From contig CAZDVQ010000083.1 of assembly GCA_964508975.1 (NCBI GenBank), positions 1 through 15,178 on the forward strand: 15,178 bases of DNA. The letters run 5' to 3'. Below are positions 4,613 through 12,368 of the stretch, piece after piece. Position 1 is the stretch's first letter. Every line of letters starts with the position of its first letter. The notes under the pieces were generated by a model, which saw only the letters and a program-made list of their open reading frames with translations, ran no database searches and had not been told where the DNA came from. Source of the stretch: CAZDVQ01 sp964508975. Lineage in GTDB: Bacteria > Bacteroidota > Bacteroidia > Chitinophagales > Saprospiraceae. The translations under genes and the position numbers were made by a program.

Positions 4613-7600
4613 GTGAGATTAAGTAGGTTAGTAAGTTTTACCCCTCCACAAAACATCTGTGATGGGGCGGTAGTAAATTTACAAAACCATGTGTTTAGAC
4701 CGTTTTTGATGGGGTACCCAGGAAACTCCATCGTGGGAGATGGGGTTGTGTTGGGTATCGGGGGAAGCCCCTACTTTGATGCCAGTGTTGCTGGTCTTGG
4801 AGCGCATCAACTAACCCTGAATTACAATGTACCTAATAATTTTGTAAACCCTGCTCGCCATTGCCAGGGTTCAATTTCTAGTACCATCACCGTCCACCCT
4901 TCAAGTTTCAGCACTAACGTGACCGCGCTTGGCTGTAACGGCTCTATAAATACTTTCAACGTAGAGCTTTGCCTCGGCGGGACTTTGAGTGGTAGCTACA
5001 CGGTGACGGGGCAACTCGACCTCTCTGGAATTAACGGTACATTTCTGCCAAACGCTTTAGTCGATGCCAACGGTAACTTCTCGCTCACGTTCCAAGGCAC
5101 AAGCACATGCCAAAGCTTCCAGCTACAGTTTAACACCAGTAATGCCGCTGGTAACCAGACCTACCCGTTTTCGATTACCCTTGACGACCCCCAGGGATGT
5201 TTAGCACAAAACCCAGTGACGAGTACAGTTACGGCGGTTGCATGCCCCTGTGCCTGCCCTGCTGGCGCAAACGTTTTTAACGTTGGACAACCAGGGCAAA
5301 TTACCCCAGCCAGTACAGCCTTCGGGGGGCAAACATCGTTCAATAACGCTTGCGTTTCGGTCCAGGGTAACCTATTCCTGAACAACAACGTGCTAGATTT
5401 TACCAACACCCGTTTCTACATGAACCCGGGGTCGTCTATTACCTTGGATAACGAGTCGAAGCTAAGCCTGAACAACTGCCACCTTTCAGGCTGTAGCAGC
5501 ATGTGGAAAGGTATCCTCATGAAAAACAAAACCAAGTTGTTGTTGCTCAACAACACGCTGGTAGAGGATGCCCAGTACGGGGTTGATATCATAGCCTTGA
5601 CGGTGGACCTCACGGTTAAAAATACCACATTCAACAGGAATTACACGGGTATCAGGGCCTCGGCGACGAACAACAATACCATTTTTATCTCTAACGGCGG
5701 TTTCGAGGGTAATACCTTCGACTGCACGGGGCCTTTGTTGCCCTATTACGCTGGGCAAAGCCCAAGCCCCGCAGATCGCTGGGCCTGGACTGGCTTGGAT
5801 TTTACCAACTTGTTGAGCTATAATATCCTGCCACAGACCGGGATTAACACCTTCCGTAACCTGAACAACGGTATCATTGCCAGCAATTCAGACCTGAACA
5901 TATCCATGACGGTGTTCGAGAATATTTGGCCCTCCAATAGCCAGAGCTATACCACCAGCGGCAGGGCTATATCCTGCACGGGCGGTAGTCTCAACTACAC
6001 AGGGATCAACTTCTTGCCCGGGTTTGGACCCGCCAGCTTCCAACAATGCCACACAGGGATATGGACTGCACAAACCCTTGCCACCAATGTTGCCTTCGCT
6101 GGCATGCAGGCGGTCAACACGGGTATCATGGTGCGTGAACCCCTTCGCGACCTGGTACTCTGGGCCAACAACATCAATGCCAGGATGTACGGGGTTGACC
6201 TGCAAAACGCCAAGCCCCGTAACAGCGGCACGGTACGTCAAAACAGCATAGTTGTAGGCACGCTTGCACAGGCCACGCTGCCCAGTCCTTTCAGGGCACC
6301 TAGCTCACTTGGCGTGGTTGACCAAACGGGTATCCGCATGAACAAATGCTCTTACCTCGAGGTGTACGCCAACCAGGTACAAACCACACGCCAGGCCATG
6401 TACGGCATATTTAGCCAAGCTTCCAGCCTAAACAACCTGTTCTTGAACCAGGTTAACCTAGATATGCTTAACAAGGCACAATGGGGCATTCACCTGGGGG
6501 CATCCGATCGCAACGTGCTGCGGGAAAATAACGTGCTCGGCAACACGCCCAACGCCTTGCCAGGCTCGCAGCGCCCTGCTGCTTACCGCCTGAGCTACTC
6601 GCTCGACAACGATATTTATTGCAACAACAGCGGTAACGTTTATTATGGCTTCCGCTTTGAAGCCCCTAGCCCAAGCCGTTTCGCTACCAACCAAACAGGT
6701 ATCAACGGTACACACTTTACCGGGCTCTCCCTTTCCAACACGGCGGTCATTGATAAACAGCTACACCGTGGTAATCTCTGGCAAGGTATCTATAACTCTG
6801 GCTTCGGGGCTATCAACGAGAATGTAGCAGATATGATAGCTAGCCGCTTCTCCATACACACGGGCATGGGTACCAACTTCTTCCCTGTCTTGAATAGCTC
6901 TAACCCTAACTTTCCAGTTAATGTTGGAACCGCAGGAGGCTTTTTATCCGACTGGTTTTTAAATGACCCTTTTGGTTCCCCAGAAATATGCGAGCATATC
7001 AGCCAGGACGAGTTTGGTCTCATCAAGGGTCTCGGAGAAAAAATTGCGGCAGGTGAACTAGGCTTTGGCGAGTACCTCCCGGAGTTGAACAAACAGTTGG
7101 ACAAGGAACTATACGACCAGATCAGGGAGCAAGGCATTCAGTTTGTGCCCGGGAGCATCATGGCCAACTTCCTGGATAGCATTGCTGCCCTGGGTGTTGA
7201 ACATGAGTTTTACCTGAAACGAGATGCAGAACGAGGTTTGCTTGACCTTGAAGCCAGCTACGCGCAGAGCCTAGCGGCCCTTGATGTACTCCTCTTGCAG
7301 TACAAGGCCACCCTGGCCCAACTCGACAGCAGCTTGCAATTGCAATACGATGTGCAACAGGATAGCCAAACGATACAAGTGGCAGCAGCGCTAAAACAGG
7401 CACGGGAAGATATACAACTTCAACTCGAAGCGTACCAAAATGCACGCGAGGCCGCGTCTATTAACGCCAAGAACTTGAACACGGCCATCAACGCCCAAGA
7501 ACTGGCCGACTTGTTTGAACAAGAGGTGTCTGAAATTAGTTTAAGTACTGTAGCCAAAGGGCTGTACAACTTTGATTCCACGCAGTTGGCCACCTTGCAA

Positions 7601-8014
7601 ATCATCGCCCCACATTGCCCATTACTGGGAGGGCGTGCCGTTTACGAGGCCCGTAGCCTCTTGGCCATAGCGGGCTTCTCACAAGCCTACAATGATGATG
7701 ACGCTTGCTTACAAGAAGGCTTACTCTGGCGTAACGCTCCTGCTGTCGCCGATGAAATGGAACCTACAGCTTGGCAATGTTACCCCAACCCGGCACAGGA
7801 TGTATTTACCTTGTACCGTTCAGGCCAGCTAGGAACCACGGTGCTGACCATGCACGACATGCAGGGTAAACTAGTTTTGAGCCAGTCCTTGGCGAGCGAC
7901 GCGAGTACCTGGCAAATTTCTACCCGGCACTTGCCCGCGGGCTTGTACTTGCTCCAGTGTATCGACGAGCAAGGTATTCGCTTTACCGAAAAACTGGTCA
8001 TCGGCAGGCCGTAA
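4613..8014 (+). CDS. 3' part of the interrupted T9SS protein: Ig-like, beta-helix, helical segment, type A sorting domain
   Basis: The frame is open from 4553, directly after the TGA, and GTG 4613 is only the first possible restart. Residues (from 4613) 20-210 are beta-rich, Cys-containing Ig-like repeats. From about 215 to 740 there are regular short strands with Asn ladders and turns (LDNESKLSLNNCHLSGCSSMWKGI and similar), typical of a right-handed parallel beta-helix. From about 790 to 1000 the sequence becomes helical, with a coiled-coil-like stretch at 862-982 rich in Leu, Gln, Ala and Glu. Residues 1053-1133 are a T9SS type A sorting domain (YPNPAQD, HLPAGLYLL, KLVIG) that would send the protein through the outer membrane and onto the cell surface. 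Without the signal peptide encoded upstream this half could not be exported. Natural role: a large surface or adhesin-like protein, inferred. Confidence 0.85.
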   Translation: MRLSRLVSFTPPQNICDGAVVNLQNHVFRPFLMGYPGNSIVGDGVVLGIGGSPYFDASVAGLGAHQLTLNYNVPNNFVNPARHCQGSISSTITVHPSSFSTNVTALGCNGSINTFNVELCLGGTLSGSYTVTGQLDLSGINGTFLPNALVDANGNFSLTFQGTSTCQSFQLQFNTSNAAGNQTYPFSITLDDPQGCLAQNPVTSTVTAVACPCACPAGANVFNVGQPGQITPASTAFGGQTSFNNACVSVQGNLFLNNNVLDFTNTRFYMNPGSSITLDNESKLSLNNCHLSGCSSMWKGILMKNKTKLLLLNNTLVEDAQYGVDIIALTVDLTVKNTTFNRNYTGIRASATNNNTIFISNGGFEGNTFDCTGPLLPYYAGQSPSPADRWAWTGLDFTNLLSYNILPQTGINTFRNLNNGIIASNSDLNISMTVFENIWPSNSQSYTTSGRAISCTGGSLNYTGINFLPGFGPASFQQCHTGIWTAQTLATNVAFAGMQAVNTGIMVREPLRDLVLWANNINARMYGVDLQNAKPRNSGTVRQNSIVVGTLAQATLPSPFRAPSSLGVVDQTGIRMNKCSYLEVYANQVQTTRQAMYGIFSQASSLNNLFLNQVNLDMLNKAQWGIHLGASDRNVLRENNVLGNTPNALPGSQRPAAYRLSYSLDNDIYCNNSGNVYYGFRFEAPSPSRFATNQTGINGTHFTGLSLSNTAVIDKQLHRGNLWQGIYNSGFGAINENVADMIASRFSIHTGMGTNFFPVLNSSNPNFPVNVGTAGGFLSDWFLNDPFGSPEICEHISQDEFGLIKGLGEKIAAGELGFGEYLPELNKQLDKELYDQIREQGIQFVPGSIMANFLDSIAALGVEHEFYLKRDAERGLLDLEASYAQSLAALDVLLLQYKATLAQLDSSLQLQYDVQQDSQTIQVAAALKQAREDIQLQLEAYQNAREAASINAKNLNTAINAQELADLFEQEVSEISLSTVAKGLYNFDSTQLATLQIIAPHCPLLGGRAVYEARSLLAIAGFSQAYNDDDACLQEGLLWRNAPAVADEMEPTAWQCYPNPAQDVFTLYRSGQLGTTVLTMHDMQGKLVLSQSLASDASTWQISTRHLPAGLYLLQCIDEQGIRFTEKLVIGRP

Positions 8015-8031
8015 TGATTATATGATGAAGC

Positions 8032-8065
8032 AACCAGCCAGCCTTGGAAAGGCTGGCTGGTTTTT
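8032..8065 (+). terminator. Intrinsic terminator after the large T9SS gene
   Basis: A perfect 12-bp stem (AACCAGCCAGCC with GGCTGGCTGGTT), a 7-nt loop and a run of five T residues. It ends 15 bp before the next start codon and so separates the two secreted-protein genes, leaving almost no room for a promoter between them. Confidence 0.92.
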
Positions 8066-8080
8066 AAACAGGAAAAAAGC

Positions 8081-9901
8081 ATGAAAAAAAATATAATACT
8101 ATTAATGCTACTTGCCCTTGCCCTTGCTGGCCAGGCACAGGTGGGGGAAGAGTTCAGGAATAATATATGGGTTAGCGGGTATGACAATTCGTTTGGCCCT
8201 GGAGTTGAAATTAATGTTATTAATTTTAAGACTAATCAGACGAGCTACCGTAGTACTAACTCAAATGTAACGTTTGGAGGTCAGTCTGAAATTTGTACAG
8301 AGCAGGGTAACCTAGCGTTGATAAACAACGGTAGTTATGTTGACAACGGTAGTTTTTTCCCAGTGATTAACGGCCAGCAACTCATCGGAGGCCCAGACCC
8401 CAACGGAGATAACGCCAACCTGGTGTTCCAAGGCATGTTGACTTTCCCCATGTACGGGCAAGAGGGCAAGTACTGGCTACTACACCAGGAATACGACGTC
8501 GTCAACTCCTACATCATCCCGCTGGGACTACGCTTCTCGGTGGCTGACATGAACCTGAACGGCGGGCAGGGCGCGGTTATTTTGCGGGATCAGCTACTCT
8601 TGCAAGATTCCTTGGTTGGCCGTATGCAAGCTTGCCGCCATGCCAACGGGCGAGACTGGTGGCTCATCGTCCCACGCTGGGGCTACCGGCATTATTACAC
8701 CTTCCTGGTACAGCCCGACACAATACTGGCCATGCCGGTGCAGTATTTCCCGCAATTGGACTACGTGGCGGGTAATCGTATGGCCCAGTCCAACATGTCG
8801 CCTGACGGGCGTTATTTCGGTATACACAGGAGGGCATCTGACTTGCATGGTGGTGTTGACCTCTTCAGCTTTGACCGCTGCGATGGCACCTTGACCCACC
8901 TGGAGCGCTTCATGATGGATGCAGGCCAGCCACTATCACAAGGGCTGGTTTTCTCCCCGGATGCATCTAAGTTATACCTGCACAGCAATTCGGAGTTGTT
9001 CCAATATGACATGAATGCTATCGACATCTCGGGGTCTGGACAGCTTGTCGGGGTATTTGATGGAACAATCGACATTTGGCACGGTATATTTGGTATTTCG
9101 AATCGTGCACCAAACGGCAAGATATTGATAGCCAGCAAAACCAACCGTTTTTGGCATACCATACACAATCCCAACGCAGCAGGCTTGGCCTGTGATTTTC
9201 GCCAACATGATATAACATGGCATTATCCCTCTGGCGGTACCGTACCACACAACCCTGAGTACAAGCTGGGTCCAGTTGATGGCAGCAGCTGCGATACCCT
9301 GGGCCTTGACCAGTACGTGGAAGCCGTGGCGGTGGTTTCACCCGCCCTGTTGGATTTTGGCGAAATAGACTCGGGGCAGCTTGCCAGCCTACCCTTCCAT
9401 ATTTACAACCAGGGCGAGTACACGCTGTACGTGAACGAGTTTCTGCACCATGATACCAGTTGGGTAAACCTAGACATGGACACTTTCAGGCTAGTTTCAG
9501 GTAGCGATAGTAGCCTCGTGAACCTACAGTTCAGGGCACTACAGCCGGGTGTATACCGCGACACGGTAGATATTTATACCTCGGTTGGCTCGGTACAGGT
9601 GGTCGTGCAGGCCGATGTACGGCAGTTTAGCGGGACAAACACACAGAATCCTGTGTCATGCATCGTGTTATACCCCAACCCGGCCACCGATGCATTCCAA
9701 CTGTTGGGCCCGGCCAGCCTGCAAGGCGGCCAACTCGACATGCTCGATGCACAAGGTCGTTTGGTACACCGCCAGCGCTTGGATGGCACCACGGGCGCTT
9801 GGCAAATATCAGCGCAGCATTTGCCCGCCGGGCTCTACCTTGTAAATTGCCGCGATGTGGAGGGCAAACAGTACAGCTCGAAGATAATGCTAAATGATTA
9901 A
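8081..9901 (+). CDS. Secreted beta-propeller-like protein with T9SS type A sorting domain
   Basis: 606 residues. The signal peptide is MKKNIILLMLLALALAGQA, with cleavage before Q20. Residues 25-395 contain repeated beta-sheet blocks with propeller-like words (NMSPDGRYFGIH, LVFSPDASKLYLHS, NRAPNGKILIA), suggesting a WD40/YncE-like propeller. About 418-510 (VSPALLDFGEIDSGQ onward) is an Ig-like domain of the kind that precedes sorting domains. Residues 527-606 are a type A sorting domain (YPNPATD, WQISAQHLPAGLYLV, SKIML) very like that of the preceding gene. AGGA at 8070-8073 is a reasonable ribosome binding site seven bases before the ATG. It lies just after a strong terminator, so expression depends on readthrough or an unrecognised promoter. 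Function unknown; cell-surface or extracellular location is well supported. Confidence 0.9.
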   Translation: MKKNIILLMLLALALAGQAQVGEEFRNNIWVSGYDNSFGPGVEINVINFKTNQTSYRSTNSNVTFGGQSEICTEQGNLALINNGSYVDNGSFFPVINGQQLIGGPDPNGDNANLVFQGMLTFPMYGQEGKYWLLHQEYDVVNSYIIPLGLRFSVADMNLNGGQGAVILRDQLLLQDSLVGRMQACRHANGRDWWLIVPRWGYRHYYTFLVQPDTILAMPVQYFPQLDYVAGNRMAQSNMSPDGRYFGIHRRASDLHGGVDLFSFDRCDGTLTHLERFMMDAGQPLSQGLVFSPDASKLYLHSNSELFQYDMNAIDISGSGQLVGVFDGTIDIWHGIFGISNRAPNGKILIASKTNRFWHTIHNPNAAGLACDFRQHDITWHYPSGGTVPHNPEYKLGPVDGSSCDTLGLDQYVEAVAVVSPALLDFGEIDSGQLASLPFHIYNQGEYTLYVNEFLHHDTSWVNLDMDTFRLVSGSDSSLVNLQFRALQPGVYRDTVDIYTSVGSVQVVVQADVRQFSGTNTQNPVSCIVLYPNPATDAFQLLGPASLQGGQLDMLDAQGRLVHRQRLDGTTGAWQISAQHLPAGLYLVNCRDVEGKQYSSKIMLND

Positions 9902-9909
9902 GGGCTATG

Positions 9910-9974
9910 GGTTAATGGTTAATGATAAAGGGTTAATGGTTAATGACGTTTAGGGGCGACCCTTGTAGTCGCCC
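9910..9974 (+). repeat. Heptamer array (GGTTAAT)n with following palindrome
   Basis: Five 7-base units in register from 9910 to 9944: GGTTAAT twice, GATAAAG, then GGTTAAT twice. Next comes GACGTTTA and a hairpin whose arms are seven bases with a seven-base loop (GGGCGAC, CCTTGTA, GTCGCCC; 9954-9974). It starts 8 bp after the stop codon of the propeller gene. It is related to the single-word copy at 3540-3577. Confidence 0.8.
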
Positions 9975-10020
9975 AACGAATGGGTACGCCAGAACACTGT
10001 TCGGCCTAGCTTGTTGATGT

Positions 10021-10107
10021 GAGGATATGCGGATTTGAGGATATGCGGATTTGAGGATATGCGGATTTGAAGATGTGAGGATTTGAAGATGTGAGGATTT
10101 GCGGATG
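10021..10107 (+). repeat. 16-bp tandem array (two octamers per unit)
   Basis: Three perfect copies of GAGGATATGCGGATTT (10021-10068), two of GAAGATGTGAGGATTT (10069-10100) and a partial GCGGATG. The 16-bp unit is two GGATNTGN octamers, the same word family as 3367-3390. Confidence 0.92.
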
Positions 10108-10117
10108 AATCCTATCA

Positions 10118-10184
10118 CTCTGCTCTTTGCCCTCTGCGCTCATAACTAAACTCTGCTCTCAGTCCTCTGCTCTCATAACTATCC
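10118..10184 (+). repeat. Heptamer module CTCTGCT..CTCATAA, two tandem copies
   Basis: Two copies in 7-base register. The first is CTCTGCT, CTTTGCC, CTCTGCG, CTCATAA plus CTAAA (10118-10150). The second is CTCTGCT, CTCAGTC, CTCTGCT, CTCATAA plus CTATCC (10151-10184). The first is nearly identical to 3407-3441. Confidence 0.8.
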
Positions 10185-10186
10185 AA

Positions 10187-10302
10187 TGGCCTAGCGATGC
10201 GAAGGGCGGCCGTAGGCCGTACCGCAGGGGCGTAGCCCCAAGGTATGAGCGAGCAGCGAACCCGTAGCGTAGCGGCGGCGACCATCGGGAGACGCAGGCC
10301 CC
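10187..10302. repeat. GC-rich intergenic core element, copy 2 (inverted)
   Basis: A GC-rich block with palindromes (GGCCGTAGGCC, GGGGCGTAGCCCC) and no credible gene. Its reverse complement begins TTTTGGGGCCTGCG and continues with CGCTACG and TTCGCTGCTCGCTC, recalling copy 1 at 3240. Unlike the flanking octamer/heptamer module, it is inverted relative to that copy. Confidence 0.55.
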
Positions 10303-10380
10303 AAAACCATAAATGATAAAATGAATAAAACGATGAAATGACTTTGGTCGCACTGGATGTCACGTTCCGTAATAATTTTA

Positions 10381-10388
10381 TATATTTG
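10381..10388 (+). promoter_or_regulatory. -7 box for the zinc metallopeptidase gene
   Basis: TATATTTG matches TAnnTTTG exactly and lies 40 bp before the ATG. This implies a leader of about 33 nt. A -33 element is not obvious. Confidence 0.5.
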
Positions 10389-10427
10389 TGCGGATTAAGC
10401 AATTACTACAACCTTAAACATACAACT

Positions 10428-11297
10428 ATGCGCTGGCAAGGACGACAAGGAAGCGATAACGTAGAAGATCAACGCGGTGGCCGAAACGTGCGCCGGGGCG
10501 CTGCTGGCCTCGGTATTGGAACCATTATCATCGTGGTGCTGGGCCTGTTAACGGGCGAAAACCCTATGCAGATTTTCCAAAAAGTACAACAACAGCAACA
10601 AGCTCAACAACCCGCCGAGCAAAGATCAGATTACCAACCCAGCGAGGCTGAACAGGAATTGGCGCAGTTTGTATCGGTCGTATTGAAAGATACCGAAGAC
10701 GTGTGGAATAAACTTTTTCCAGAACAAGTGGGCGAGGCATACCAAGAACCTAAGTTGGTGCTGTTTACCGGCCAAGTTGAATCGGCCTGCGGGGTAGCCG
10801 GCAGCTCGACTGGACCATTTTACTGCCCTGGCGACCAGAAAGTGTACATCGACTTGTCGTTTTATAACGACATGAAAAATAAACTAGGTGCTGGTGGCGA
10901 TTTTGCCATGGCTTACGTGATTGCACACGAGGTAGGGCACCACATTCAATACTTGCTGGGCACGACAAAAGAGATGAACCAGAAGCGCCGCCAACTAGAT
11001 GAAGTGGCCTTTAACAAAGAATCGGTTAAATTGGAGTTGCAAGCCGATTTCCTCGCGGGCGTGTGGGCGCACCACGCGCAAAAGATGAAAGGCATGATGG
11101 AAAGTGGCGACCTAGAAGAGGCCATGAATGCCGCTAACGCTATCGGTGACGACCGTTTGCAGAAGCGTGGCCAAGGCTACATCGTACCGGACGCCTTTAC
11201 ACATGGTACTTCTGAACAAAGGATGCGCTGGTTTAAAAAAGGCTTTGAAACCGGTGATTTGCGCCAGGGCAATACCTTTACCGCTAGAACATTATAA
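10428..11297 (+). CDS. ypfJ: Neutral zinc metallopeptidase, YpfJ/KPN_00296 family
   Basis: 289 residues from the ATG at 10428. The start MRWQGRQGSDNVEDQRGG is the conserved beginning of this family; the upstream ATG at 10338 would add 30 residues that cross the promoter box, so I reject it. A single membrane anchor lies at about 26-42, followed by a Gln-rich linker (52-66). The zinc site is HEVGH at 167-171, with the downstream third-ligand/structural region ELQADFLAG at 203-211. ACG and CPGD (120-135) and the C-terminal GTSEQR are also family hallmarks. It should face the periplasm as a membrane-anchored protease; the physiological substrate is not known for the family. A terminator follows directly. 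Confidence 0.92.
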   Translation: MRWQGRQGSDNVEDQRGGRNVRRGAAGLGIGTIIIVVLGLLTGENPMQIFQKVQQQQQAQQPAEQRSDYQPSEAEQELAQFVSVVLKDTEDVWNKLFPEQVGEAYQEPKLVLFTGQVESACGVAGSSTGPFYCPGDQKVYIDLSFYNDMKNKLGAGGDFAMAYVIAHEVGHHIQYLLGTTKEMNQKRRQLDEVAFNKESVKLELQADFLAGVWAHHAQKMKGMMESGDLEEAMNAANAIGDDRLQKRGQGYIVPDAFTHGTSEQRMRWFKKGFETGDLRQGNTFTARTL

Positions 11298-11307
11298 ATC
11301 ATATCGA

Positions 11308-11340
11308 AAAAGGCCAGACTCCAAGTGAATCTGGCCTTTT
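11308..11340 (+). terminator. Intrinsic terminator after the metallopeptidase gene
   Basis: An 11-bp perfect stem (AAAAGGCCAGA with TCTGGCCTTTT) and an 11-nt loop. The arms end in A- and T-runs, so it could work on both strands. Confidence 0.9.
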
Positions 11341-11371
11341 GGTTTTAGGGCCAGCAATATGCATACCTTTG
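11339..11371 (+). promoter_or_regulatory. Promoter for the thioredoxin-like gene
   Basis: TTG at 11339-11341 and TACCTTTG at 11364-11371, 22 bp apart, followed by TGGCCG. The -7 box is a perfect consensus. Transcription should start near 11378, just before the left end of the MITE-like element. Confidence 0.55.
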
Positions 11372-11380
11372 TGGCCGTTA

Positions 11381-11542
11381 AGAGTATGTTTGGACTTTAG
11401 CTTCCGGCGAAAAACAGCTCTTTTCCGATGATTTTTGCTTTAAAAAATAGTTACGTAGCCCCACTATGCGCCCATTTTTTAAAGCAAGCTCATCAAAAAA
11501 TAGCTCGTTTTTCCCTCGCAACCCAAAATCCAAACATACTCT
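11381..11542. mobile_element. MITE-like palindromic element
   Basis: Terminal inverted repeats AGAGTATGTTTGGA are perfect over 14 bp (11381-11394 and 11529-11542). Inside, a second pair (AAAAACAGCTC near 11410 with GAGCTA-containing 11495-11512, imperfect) and a third (TTGCTTTAAAAAATAG at 11435-11450 with its near-complement at 11473-11487) make the whole ~162 bp fold as one long hairpin. It has no coding capacity, which fits a non-autonomous miniature inverted-repeat element. A target-site duplication is not clear. It lies between the promoter and the start codon of the next gene. Confidence 0.75.
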
Positions 11543-11562
11543 AAAGAAAAAACGCCGTGAAT

Positions 11563-12003
11563 ATGTATAAAATGATTGTATCAGGCCTTGGTTTGGCCGT
11601 TTTGTGTGCTTTGTTTGCCTTTGCTCGCCCAAATCAAGCAACGCATACTGCCGATGAGGGTGGCATTGTATTCCACACGGGTACCTGGGCTGAGGCCCTG
11701 GCTTTAGCCAAAGCACAAAATAAGTTGATTTTTGTGGATGTGTACGCCACATGGTGCGGCCCTTGCAACATGTTGAAGCGCAATACTTTTTCAGACGCTG
11801 CCGTGGGCAAGGTGTTCAACGAAAAATATATCAATGTAGCCTTAGATGGCGAAAAAGGCGAAGGGATTGAAGCTGTCCGTAGATTTCGGGTGCGGGCTTA
11901 CCCTACCTTGTTGTTTGTAAACGGCGACGGGAAAGTGGTTCGCAAGGCTGAAGGTTATCACCGGCCGAATGAGTTGTTGGAGTTGAGCGACGCGGTGCGA
12001 TAG
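11563..12003 (+). CDS. Exported thioredoxin-like protein
   Basis: 146 residues. The N-terminus (residues 5-22, hydrophobic, ending CALFAFA) is a signal peptide or anchor, placing the protein in the periplasm. The thioredoxin fold carries the redox motif WCGPC at 64-68 after IFVDVYAT, and the cis-proline in AYPT (P114). The form with a KLIFVDVYATWCGPC core and a short helix before it resembles the thioredoxin_7/DUF255-like group, used for disulfide reduction or cytochrome/envelope maturation. The exact partner is unknown. I chose the ATG at 11563 over a GTG six bases earlier. The 5' leader would consist almost wholly of the MITE-like element; a strong terminator follows. Confidence 0.9.
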   Translation: MYKMIVSGLGLAVLCALFAFARPNQATHTADEGGIVFHTGTWAEALALAKAQNKLIFVDVYATWCGPCNMLKRNTFSDAAVGKVFNEKYINVALDGEKGEGIEAVRRFRVRAYPTLLFVNGDGKVVRKAEGYHRPNELLELSDAVR

Positions 12004-12016
12004 ATTATGATAAATT

Positions 12017-12050
12017 AAAAAGCCTTGTGGAAAACCACAAGGCTTTTTTT
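12017..12050 (+). terminator. Intrinsic terminator after the thioredoxin-like gene
   Basis: A 14-bp perfect stem (AAAAAGCCTTGTGG with CCACAAGGCTTTTT), an AAAA tetraloop and a T7 run. The following ~130 bp to the uvrA promoter hold nothing else that I can identify. Confidence 0.95.
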
Positions 12051-12183
12051 GTGTTCAAGAGGGCAGTATGTTTTAAGCTACAATTTATGGTTGGCTTTAG
12101 TATACAAGAGCAGATAGCTGTAAAAATAGATGAACGAATACTTTGAAGTTCAATCATTACCAGAAAAAAGCGCGGATTATGGC

Positions 12184-12191
12184 TATCTTTG
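12184..12191 (+). promoter_or_regulatory. -7 box for uvrA
   Basis: TATCTTTG followed by CGGC is a perfect TAnnTTTG box. No good -33 TTG stands 19-22 bp upstream. It would give uvrA a leader of about 170 nt containing the GC-rich element. I saw no SOS-type operator. Confidence 0.5.
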
Positions 12192-12205
12192 CGGCTTGAT
12201 GCAAA

Positions 12206-12318
12206 AGCGCTCGGCCTGCTGCGTTAGCTGCTTGGAGGGCGCCGCATCGCGGCGGTGCGCAACGCGCACGGAGCGCCAGCGAACCCCGCAAAGGAGCGGC
12301 GGCGTAGCCGCAACGCCC
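12206..12318. repeat. GC-rich element in the uvrA leader
   Basis: An abrupt GC-rich block with short palindromes (GCGCCGC..GCGGTGCGC, GCGGCGTAGCCGC). It has the same style as the cores at 3240-3366 and 10187-10302, although I cannot align it to them over its length by eye. It lies between the -7 box and the uvrA ATG. The in-frame GTG at 12255 lies in it and would wrongly extend UvrA. Confidence 0.5.
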
Positions 12319-12368
12319 CCATCAACAATAAACTTAGGAATCTGATATCCAAGAGATTATACATACCC

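Noticed and set aside
5161..7445. Antisense open frames opposite the large T9SS gene
   Set aside because: They are shadows of a long GC-richer coding frame; none has a start context, domain or plausible composition.
10338..10427. Longer start for the zinc metallopeptidase
   Set aside because: The family starts with MRWQGR at 10428, and the extension would translate the TATATTTG promoter box.
11378..11752. Minus-strand open frame across the MITE-like element and thioredoxin gene start
   Set aside because: It reads through the palindrome and opposite a well-supported gene, with no family motif.
12130..12345. Open frame between the thioredoxin-like terminator and uvrA
   Set aside because: It crosses the uvrA promoter box and the GC-rich element and shows no protein-like features.
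12255..12368. N-terminal extension of UvrA from GTG 12255
   Set aside because: The 38 extra residues are Arg/Ala/Pro-rich translation of the GC-rich element, and the conserved UvrA start is the ATG at 12369.
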